From Laccaria trichodermophora (taxonomy: Eukaryota; Basidiomycota; Agaricomycetes; Agaricales; Hydnangiaceae), in contig JACTVC010000010.1 of assembly GCA_018417955.1 (NCBI GenBank), positions 1,438,763 to 1,502,762 of the forward strand: a stretch of 64,000 nt of DNA, written 5' to 3'. Within the stretch, counting starts at the first letter, position 1; each line of letters begins with the position of its first letter. This document shows positions 22,468-32,900 of this stretch, piece after piece. The position numbers and the translations under genes were made by a program. Under the pieces are notes generated by a model. That model had not been told where the DNA came from, did no database searches, and saw nothing but the letters and a program-made list of their open reading frames with translations.

Positions 22468-23976
22468 TCACTGCTCCTCCTCCACCTCCCTGTTCCGCTC
22501 CTCCGGCTCCCCATTCGGCAAGGGAAAGGCACCCGAACTCATCTCCACGTCCGCGCTCATCTCACGCAATTCCCTGTCATACCTTGCCAACGTCTTCATT
22601 ATCATTGTGAAATACACCATCCCAATCACCCAGACCCCCGTGACAGCCACCCGTGGACCCAGACCCGCCGTTGCGTTTAACGGTGGGGAAGAATCGTTCA
22701 CTGATCCGTCAAGCCAGACAAATGAAATGATGGACGCGAGGAAGAGGAGCAATGACCTGTTGGAAAATAAATAAATAAATAAAGCGTCAGGCCGATGATG
22801 GAGTCTGGAGGTAAACAATACCAAGACGTCGATACCGCCGGCATCGCCAGTAAAACGTGAACATTCCACCATGTAGCGGAACTTGTCCCCCTTACTTCCT
22901 ACCAGCAGCCGAATCGGTTAATATTAATTTTTTCCCTTTATTCTTGAACACAAACACGCACCTCTTCCCATTTCGACGATCGAAACATGCTCCTCATCGT
23001 CCCAAATCTCATCATATATAGATATCCATATACAAGACCCATCAACGCGCATATCAAAGAAAGTTGCGCAATGTTCTTCGTAATAGGGTCATTGGACGCT
23101 TGGGGTATTTGCAATAACGTTAAAATAGCACTACGATGTTACTTGTTTTTAGCTTTACCGCACTTAAAAACAGAAAATATGACGCACGATATCAAAAAAG
23201 CAGATGCGCCGTTCAGTATTTCCCAATCCTTCGACAATGAGTCCAAATTCGAATCCGTCCCAGCGGTCCTCGAATGGTACCACATTGGAAACCTCAGAAG
23301 CAATAGATTGTAGTAAATCTGCCTGGGCAACAGACGCGCGGCTTCGTATAATGACTTTACTGTAATTTCATTGCAGTTGTAATAGCCGTTTGACGAGGAA
23401 CTGAAGGAGGGGTTGGTGTTGGTCGTCGGATCTGCGATTGTATCTTGGCCTGGGTTGTCGTTCGTTTCGGAGTCGACAGCTCCAATAGATGAGGACCACT
23501 GGTAAAAATGAGCCCAGCTCGTCGATATCTGCGGAAGCAACCTCAACGCGTTAACGGACGCAAATCTCTCTGGAACAGGGGAGTTTGCGCGCGAACGAGA
23601 GGCGGTATCGGATGTAGTTGGGTATATGAAGTTCGATTTCACGCTGATGTTTAGCCGCTCGGGGTCTGCTCCATGACGTGTAGCTCTCCCTCTTAACGCT
23701 GTACATAACAGTTAGCACACGATTAGGACCTTGAGAGGATGGATACGTACCTTGACCATCGCTCCACGTAGTAGTCAACGATACGCTACCATCCGAAACG
23801 CTCTCCCTTGCTATCCCTCTGTCTTCGTCGTGTGTATCAATCGAGACGTCGGTCGCGGTATTGGCGTTATTCGATAGGCGTATAGTTCCTGTCATTTCGA
23901 TACCCAAATTTGCAGGCAACGTCTCTGCTTCTGTAGTCCCTCTTGTGGTTGTCGCGAATACGCGTTCGGTGTCCAT
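22468..23976 (-). CDS. Four-TM membrane protein of unknown function
   Basis: Five exons, complement(22468..22756, 22822..22898, 22962..23098, 23159..23698, 23751..23976), total 1269 nt in frame, 422 residues. A polar, Thr/Ser/Asp-rich N-terminal domain (start MDTERVFATTTRGT, later SLTTTWSDGQ) is followed by four hydrophobic helices: around GASAFLISCVIFSVF, AQLSLICALMGLVYGYLYMM, a helix built across two splice junctions (VHVLLAMPAVSTSW then SLLLFLASIISFVWL), and VAVTGVWVIGMVYFTMIM. The tail is acidic (EPEERNREVEEEQ). The layout is that of Agaricomycete multi-pass membrane proteins with no assigned transport or enzymatic role. No substrate can be inferred. Confidence 0.72.
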
Positions 23977-25178
23977 TATGTCCGCTTTACAAGCTGTGGC
24001 GTGAGCGTGACACAGTATCACTACCTCCAGGCGTTGTAGTAACGTTCGCCTGCCAGAGACGCGTCTTCGTCAGCGTGGATAGAGCAGCACGCTTAATTTC
24101 GTATGGCGTTTGGCGAGGGATCCTTGCAGCTGTGTATGTAGACTTATTCCGCGTGTTGCGCTCGGGTTTGGACGTCTTCGCTTTCATCGTTTTCAATATT
24201 GCTAACCTCCTGTTCCGTAATGAGGGTACGTTGTCATTCTGCCTCCGCTTGCTTCCGTCTGTGGGAGGGCGATTTCACTGTAAACAAGAAGATGTGTTGG
24301 TGAACAGCTATTTATAACGCTGGTCGCTTTCCGCGCGTTTATCTGGATGTACGATACATGAAGAGGGAGTAGAAGTTGTGAAGGATTTGCGGACATGGTC
24401 GTTTTGGTGCGCAGCAAGTCTATGCAGATTATTGCCCCGCAGTCCCGCATTGTTAGGACGTGGATAGTGTGGTCGGTGTGCACGACGGTCCAAAAAAGGC
24501 GCTAAATCTGCGAGAAAATCATACATTGGTCGAGAATATAGTCATAACGTAAGACTTACGGTAGCATGCAATTGGGAAAGCATCTCCGACTTCACGCGTA
24601 AGCGCTATCTGCCATGGCTCGGGTTTCGCATGTCCTCAGACATGTGCGACAGTTTCTTTTCTTGGGTATCGGTTAAATTCACGTACGTTCAAGAGCTGGA
24701 TTTGATGCAAATGGTTCCCCCAGACCCGAACATGTGGACCTGGAGATTAGATGCGTTGTGGGACTCGTGTCCGGAGTTGCAGTCGTCGGGGTAAAAACCT
24801 ACCAGCGGCCGGCGAAAAAAGTCAAGTAATATTTTAGGTGAATGAAGTGGGCTGGTATATGTCCCTTGAAATTTATGGCATCCATAGGCGAGGGGTAAGT
24901 TTTACTCATGTGGATTTCTTTGGTGATAGCGCGGAACGGACACACCGTGGTATAAAATATATGCTCCACGATGCGAGTATCGGATATTGTTCTAACCTCT
25001 GCTAAACCTCACATAAGTTGAGATGAAAATCAGAAAGAGGTTTGAGAAACTTGAACAGACGCAACTTCAAACTCCTTCTTATCACTGTCAGTGACGTTCG
25101 CCTGAAGCCCAGCAACCGATTTCCCAGCCGTGCGATGAACAAGTGTGGCTGAGACCGCAGCTGTATGTCCGCCAATCA
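23977..25178. other. Intergenic region, no supported gene
   Basis: A plus-strand stretch at about 24560-24795 has long open codons (with WESISDFTRKRYLPWLGFR) and could be a remnant of an F-box-associated protein, but no complete model can be made. Nothing else is visible. Confidence 0.35.
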
Positions 25179-25391
25179 TCAATTACCCTTTCCAAACTTT
25201 GATCCTCGAGCAGGAAGGGGACGAACCAAACATGGCAGTGAGGAAAGCAATCCCACCGGACTAACACTCATTCCATGGCACCAGACCCCTGCTTCACCAT
25301 CAGAGTATCGTTTGAAATTGCCTTCGTGAGGCGCTTGTGTTGAGACCAAGATTCCTACCGCTGCGTTGAATCGGAATTCTATCAAATAATA

Positions 25392-26560
25392 CTACTCATT
25401 CAAGGAACCCCACTCACCTAGCCTTAGCCATGTGATACTCAATACGGTGAAGGTTGTATAAAACTCAGCACAGCCTTCAGAATCACAAGTCTCGGAATGT
25501 CGTTTTTGCCCAGCCGAAATGGGTAGAGCCACAGCAAACCACTTTGTGCAGTCAAGCGATGGGTCCATCGCCTGCTGCGCAATAATATTTTGTGGTGATG
25601 ATAACAGCGAGCTCTGTCCACCGATGTTTGCGGCCAATGCGATTGATTGCCAAGTGCCGAGGTCCGTTAGTGTCCGCAAAATGGGCTAGAGAGAGGCACG
25701 TTGGTTTCGGTGGAAAACAATAATAATGGAGGTCAGATGATACCTATGTATCAGGGTGAAGCACAGCGTGGGGGCAGCAACATCACTAGGTTAACCATGA
25801 ACGTGAGTAAGAGTGAACAGCTTATGACCATGAGGAATAGAGATCACGTGATCCACATGCTGGCGAAACGCGACACGCCCATGAATGCAAGCAGAACGGT
25901 GCTTGGGTGGTAGTGTGAGAACGCGAGTGATCAGCGCTCGGTCAAATTGGTCTTGTTGGGGCGGATGAAATGGTAAAGCCTCCGATTGATAGCATGATCG
26001 TTGGTAATGAGAACATGATGTAAAAAAAACGTATCTGAAAAAGATTGAGAATGAGATTCTTGAGATGCGGGTTTGATCATGACATACTTTGTGGCAGCAG
26101 GCGTCAATAACTGTCCATCACCTTCGTCGCGGATGACTCTAAGAAGAACTAAAAGCAAAGGAACACAGATAGACGTGACAAATAAGGGGATGGCCTGGAT
26201 GAATGTATAGTCAGGGAAAACCAGACCTCTGTGAAAGCATCAATTAGCTTCGAAGCCTTCCACGGACTGAATGTTCAAAAGTAGGGCAAAGACAGCGACA
26301 GCAATGGCCATAAGTATGTGCCTTTTCTTGAGCTTGAACTTGCCAACAGAAGTTGGGATGTTTAGCAGAGACGGCTCAGGCTCCTGAACGAGTGTCGCAC
26401 CAGGTGGTATTGTCGGATCGGCCTCTCCCCTCCTCTCGCGACCGATCTCCGTTGCCATTTTCTTCTTCATTATCCGCTAGTGGAGGAGCGTTGATGCTGG
26501 TGGACGTGATACTGACTTCAGAACCGAACGTTCTGGTCGTTGTCACCATGGCGGTCTTGC
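25392..26560 (-). pseudogene. Decayed low-affinity phosphate transporter (Pho87/90/91-type) pseudogene
   Basis: Pieces of the transmembrane part of a divalent-anion/Na+ symporter-like phosphate transporter occur in the correct order on the minus strand. They are KKRHILMAIAVAVFALLLNI (about 26350-26260), IPLFVTSICVPLLLVLLRVI with RDEG (about 26200-26110), PTIMLSIGGFTISSA (about 26010), ALITRVLTL (about 25930), STVLLAFMGVSRFASMWIT followed by a stop (about 25890-25845), and LAANIGGQSSLLSSPQNI (about 25640-25590). Successive fragments lie in different frames, and the NVAAP-type segment expected after SMWI is lost. The N-terminal SPX domain is absent; the locus is cut off close to the palindromic repeat at 26587. 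In yeast the intact family imports phosphate at the plasma or vacuolar membrane. This copy cannot encode a full protein. Confidence 0.72.
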
Positions 26561-26586
26561 GCGTAGTGGCTGTACTTGGAATATGA

Positions 26587-26645
26587 CAAACAATGACAAA
26601 TTTTCAACTGAAAAGTGGACGAGTCTAAAATTTGTAGATGTTTGG
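26587..26645. repeat. Palindromic repeat, copy A (one arm partly deleted)
   Basis: A 34-bp arm starting CAAACAATGACAAATTTT and ending AAGTGGAC is followed by a shortened complementary arm ending AAAATTTGTAGATGTTTGG. It matches the intact palindromes at 36971 and 58256. Confidence 0.6.
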
Positions 26646-26927
26646 TTGGTACCTTCGGAAAGACAGGTCGCCGAATAGCGGGCATTCAAGTTCTTGACGC
26701 TGGAAGCTACTTACTTGACAGTCGGTGATGGTGACACAGGGTGAGAATTGTCGCTGTCATTACCACCGGCATCATAGACCGTCATCCTGAACAACGATGC
26801 GAGAACCACCAATAGATCACCCATCAACAACAGCTGTGGCATCCTCCGCGGCTGGTTGCAACAAAAGTTCCGCGTTGGACAAATCTTTGGCTGACCACAA
26901 GATGTTGAGAGATATTACCATCGTGAC

Positions 26928-29900
26928 TCAACCAATCAGAGAATATATTGCGAAAGAGGCATGTTTGTCATTGCATGTATTTAACCATGTGTCAGAGTGC
27001 AGTGAATGTATATGTGATACTGGAAATGCGCGCGCTCCATTTTGGCCGTCATGGAACCATATCTTCCCGTCCGAAGTGATGATGCGACTGTTGAAATGAT
27101 AATTACCCGCGTAAATTACACCATGCAAGGTAAATGTTAATAACCTATTATCGCAAAACAGTTTGAATTTGGTGTCGATGATCAGATCTTCTTGATGAAG
27201 CTGTACCACCAACAAGTGGGGTGCGTATGGTAAAATATCAGGCAGCCGAAGCATGACTTCATGGGAACGTCTGAAACATTTTGGGCAACGTCGCCAACCG
27301 TTCAAGCGGATTTGAAGTGCTTCAGAAAGACGACGGTGTTGGGTTTGCTGTAGTTCTAAACCTTCAAGTGCCGTAAATTCCCTGATGTTACCAAACATTT
27401 GAGTAGTTTTGTAATTACAATCAGGACAAGTAACAGGCGAAGTAAACATGGAAGGATGACCTACAATTTCCTTGATAAGCTGTTGGATGTCGGTAAAAAC
27501 ATGGCCTTTTGGATATGAGTCGTTGTCATACTCGTACAGTAGTTGTCGCGTGATATCTCTGGCGACTTCAAGGCTGCATGTGCCGTTTTCATAGGCTGCG
27601 AAACCTTGTACCACAGTTTTCATATAAACGCTGAGTGAGGACAACTTGATCGTATGTGCACGTTTGTTTTCTTTCCACATATTATACAGGATTGCAAAGG
27701 GTGCGTCGTAAGCGCAACTATATGAGACGGCATCCCAGATAGGACCTACCGGCGAATAATTGGTTATTGTCGTTTCGGTTTGTGTCGTCGTATTGGTTTT
27801 TTTTTTGGTTTTTTCAGTTGAAGATGTTTTCGTTTTAGGTTTGATTTTACTTGGATCAGGGATATAGTTTGAAATGGCGGTCTGGGCATTTATTTTGAGG
27901 TCCCAGGTGCCATCCTTTTGTATGTCTTTTATTTCTTGATCTGTAGGGCCCCATCTCAATGCGGCAATGCAAGGCAATTGCTCCTTTTTTTCGATTCTTT
28001 TCCACAATTGATATGCGCGGACGGTTGGATTTCTCAAGTCTCCGAAGATGCCTTCAGGTAACGTCCCGTGGTAACGCATAGTTGTTACCTCATCGAGTAA
28101 AAACAATTCTCTAAATTCTTGTCTGAGGAAACCTGATATACCTTTTGTTATTTTACGAGCGTCAAAACCTTGGATAATGATAGTGCCATCAGCCGATGCA
28201 CTTCTGGACAGGCAAGTGTAATAAGATTGAGCGGTCTTGCAATTATTGAGCTCCACAATGTTTAAAGGTCGGGTCTTACCTTGAGCAGCATAATCAGTCA
28301 TAGAAAAATTGGGCAAGACCATAACTTGTTGTCGAGTGAGGGTGACCATATGATCGTTGGGCAGTAGAGCTTTGACTGTAGAACTCGTTCTTGACATAGG
28401 TACGACGTTGAGTGGAAGTCCTGGCAGTTCTACATTTCTCGGGGGATTTACGAGTTTCACGAACAGTGTTTCTAGTACCTTTTTTCCATGGTCTCCGATG
28501 AAATCATTCCATCCTACGACGACAGCCTCTTGTCCTTTTGTGATGCAGAGTTCTGTAGCGTCGTTGATCCTGACCATGACGGGCATACCTAAACAGATTG
28601 ACAATTTTCCTGGAATGTGTTCACTGGTACACGGCGATGCATTCCATAAGACACTTTGTAGTCCGATAGCAATGTTTCCCAGGCGACCAGTTTTTCCTGT
28701 GGGCGAAGCGGAGTTGCTAAGTTTGTCAATGGAGTAGAAATGCTCCAGGCTTTGACCAGTATCACGAGCAAAACGATTGCTACCTATTTCGTTAATTCTG
28801 TCTTTTTGAGAATTCCAGGCAGTTATGATTGACACGTGTCGAAAGCGAGGGTCATTGATTTGAGGTTGATCCCTTCGTCTGCCGGCAATTCTAGTGTTCA
28901 AAAAGGCGACGTCGCTGTGCGTACAAGCTGCGTATCTCATGTTTTCCAAGGCAGTTCGCAATTTCGCATCTTCAGGAGACTGTACTGTTTGCCTCATATT
29001 TTGTTTCAAAATAACAACTGTAGTAAATTGATGCCATAAGATTTTACCTATCGTGCTTTCTTGTGAATTCTTAGAATGTGAGAAGTCTTGAATTTTGGCA
29101 ACTTCATTGCTATAAAGGGCATGTCCTCTTGCGGGGGGTAGTTGAGCAAAGTCTCCCGCTACGATCATGTTAATACCACCAAAAGGTTTATCGTGAACGT
29201 TTCGAACTTGACTTAAACGTGAACTAATAGCGTAGAGCTCATGACATGCTACCATAGATATTTCATCAATGAAGACATATTGTACGCCTTGCATGCGTAT
29301 GCGCGCGTCGTGTACCGCTTTCGCTTCGGAAATACGAGGTTGTCGATCCTCATCTTCTTTTTTTGAAATGTGTATACTTAACACCGAATGATAAGTATGA
29401 CCGTTTAATAAAGCGGCTGCGGTACCTGTAGGCGCTAATATTATAAAACGATGGGCCTCGTTTTTCCGTTCAAACATTTCTGCAATAGCCTTGAGTACTT
29501 GACTCTTGCCGGTACCTCCCATACCGCCGAGATACATTTTTAGTTGATTTGGGGGTGCCAAGGAGGAGGCATGGTTAGCGACAATTCGAAAAGCTCGCTC
29601 TTGTTCGTCATTTAGTTCGTACTTTATCACCGTTTCATCGATTATGTCGTTATGAATCTCCTTCTGCGCTTTGAATGTCTTGGTAAAATAATTCGCGGTT
29701 AGCACACGTACTTTATCTGAAGGTTTATCTGAATCTATGGGTTGTTGCTCTTCGGACGTAGGCAGATGTGCATTTTTTAGTGTTAACAGTTTTTGCTTTG
29801 CTTCGTTAACGAGCGTTTTCCACTGATTTGCGCTACGTAATATTTGTGGCTTGAAATGTGCGTAGGGCTGTATTATATAATTTTTGCAATTGTCGAGCCA

Positions 29901-32900
29901 ACCACAAGACATCATGATTCTGTCCACATCGGCCATCTGGGAAAGTTTGCGTTGAGAGATTTTGCCAATTTCTGGAGCTGTCTCGTCCGTTATATCGTAT
30001 TCTGAACCATATGTTGTTCCGTTGTCTGGGTCGATGTCGAGATCAACTTCACCCATGAACCTATCGCCAATAGAGAATACTTTATTCGCCGCAACACCTT
30101 TTGCTTTCAATACGGCGTGATAATCATCTCTTGCATCGTTGCACTCGTACCTCAAGTTGAAGTTACTCATCAACCTCTTTTGTTCGGAAGAAAATGGAAA
30201 CGTGGTAAAAGCGTCATGCCAACTTTCGCCTTCTTGTTTTAATTCCTTACCAGTTCTCCAAGGAACAAGCAGAGTGAGCATAGTACAACAGTAAAATTCT
30301 CTGTCTCCCTGGTCAGCACGGGGTAAAGTGCCTCCAACAAAGTTGGGTATGAAGTTTGTTAATCGATTGGGGTCGCAAGAGACGGCATGTGTTTTGTATA
30401 GAGGATGTTCGGGCAAAAAGGCATGTTTCAAGATGTCGAGGGTGTCGTCGTCCCTCTCAACTTCTTGAATATCCGCGTCATGCGCCGTTTGCAATACTTT
30501 GAGGAACTCTATTTGGGCTTTCTTCGATCGACGCTTTCTCACCGATGTCTGCATCCATTCAATGAGAGTAAGATTTGAGAAAGCTTCAGGTCGATAAATG
30601 TAGTCATCTACGTTGGATTTAGCAACATAGTGACCTTGTTCTCGCCCCAGGACAACTTTATCCTCGTTCTTGGTTTGGTCGTCGTCTTGCCTTGGACCAA
30701 AAGCCGTACCATCCTCATATAGTTTCTCAAGAGTGTGAATTCTTTCGTCGTATACGTCATGTCGAGCGTCGTTTTGATTAGCCATTTCGTCATCATAATC
30801 GTTATTTCCGTGTTCAACGAGGTCTTCTTCATTACGACAGTCAGACTGACTTAAAACTTTTTGTACCACTTCGCTTGTCTTTATATTTGTGGCTTTGTTG
30901 TTTAATGCGTTATCGTGACCTCCTCCTTTGTACATATGATTGTTGGTAGCTTCGTCGTGATCAACGTTCATATCGTCGTTAGTTTTCTCGGGCAAATCGG
31001 CATCAACGTTCATATCGTCGTTAATTTCCTCGGGCAAAACGGTAATTGAATCGATCTCCATTCCGTGATCCACATCGAGGTGAGTGTTCAGCAAATCTAC
31101 GTTCATCTCTAAATTATTTTGCTCGTTTTCATCTGATTTATAATCGTCTTCGTTAGATGTTGTATCCCAGGCCCTACGAACGTGGTACACAAAACCTTTC
31201 CACCAAAACGTCACAAATTTATGGCTAGTGTAGTGGTCTGGATGTTCTAAAAGGTACATAGCAGCCATCGGACTTCCCAATTCGATCTTCGTAGACAAGC
31301 TATTGACAACTTTGAGCAATATTTTTCGAGCGCCTTCCAACGGCTTGACTTCTCCGTCAACAAGATGTGGATTTGATTCAAAAATATCATATGCCGAAGA
31401 AAAAATTTGATGCGTTTTCAAGCTCTGCTTAGTGATGTAATCAGATATGTAGGCCACGATTGCTTTAACTGCAGTGCCCGATAGCAAACTAGTCACATCA
31501 GTGTTGGACCGCATTAAGTACGTTACGCAAGGTGTGAGGGTGTTCATCATAGGTTCCAATTTTTTCATATTGAGATGACCGTCAACAGGATCTACTTCAG
31601 TTTGATGGAAAATTTCTCTAGGAAATCGTGCTTTACAAATTCCATCCTTGTTTAGGCATCCTCTTGGTCCTTGAATATCAGTTTCTGCGGATCCGTCTTG
31701 AGATGTATCGTTTACTCCTTTTTTCTTTGCTTTGCTAACGACTTTGACCATGGGAGTACATGTTCTATGTAGGTTTGAACGAAAGATGAGGTCGTCTACT
31801 GTGTTATTGTAACGGCTAAACCAATTTTTGACCGCTAGACATTGGAAACAGTTATTGCAGTTTTCATGGGTACACAGCGAAGGCGGCATATCTGGGAAAG
31901 TTTGTGTTGGATCTCGATAGTCGGTAGGTATCTCCGGCGCTATGTCATCGGGTTTTAAAATAGTGTGAATTCCCTGCTTTGTGGAATTGACTATAGGCAC
32001 TTTTGCTTTAACATCGTTCATTGTGCCTGTTAAAAATTCTCCCACGTGTGAACCTTCTAAATAAGTTATTAACGCTTCTTGAAAGGGCCCGTCAGCAGCC
32101 ATCAGACGGTCCCTAATTTCCTGAGGAGACAATGCACCTTTTATCCAAAGCAACATATGAAAGTGTAGCGTCAGACGACCTTGTTGCTCTACGGTTCCGT
32201 AATATGCGGAAGTATCGCCATATAATCCGCGATCGTTTGTGCCCACACCCAAGACGTGTTTAATGAAACAAGAGATCATGACATGAAAAAATTGCGCAGC
32301 CGCTACAGGGTTCTTACTCACAAGACGATAACGTTCTTGCGCAGATCGCAGATCAGGGCAGAATTTGATTTGTTCATCAGCGAAATAAAGACAGAGAGGG
32401 TGCCGATTGTCTGCCGGTGAAAGTGTGATAAACCATGTAGGAGCTCCTTTAAAAGCGATGGTGGACCATATTTCATTTCGCATGTGCTTTTTGTTTGTCA
32501 AAGATCCTTTCACGTGGCCGCCGATATGGTCTATAGATTCTAAGATGGAAAAGCAAAGCTTTTCCTCATTAGTTTCCGGCTTGACCCTTTCGCCTCCTTT
32601 CAATCTTTCAGCGATGCTTTTCAAAACATCGGGTTTGATTTGTTTTAGTTTTTCAGAAATTTCGCCAAATTTGTGTCTCTTTGCTAGAAGAAAACTACCG
32701 GTTACACCACCCTTGAGTTGCTCATGATTGAATGCAACGATGGGAAAATACACATCGGTTTGAAATCGCTTATCGTGATACAATAAGAAATGTTTTTTGA
32801 TCTTCATTTCCGAATTTTTGTTTGTATGCCTAGCTTGGCCGATACCTCCTAAACCATACGGAAACAACCATGGAAACATTTGAGGATACGCTTGTGGATT

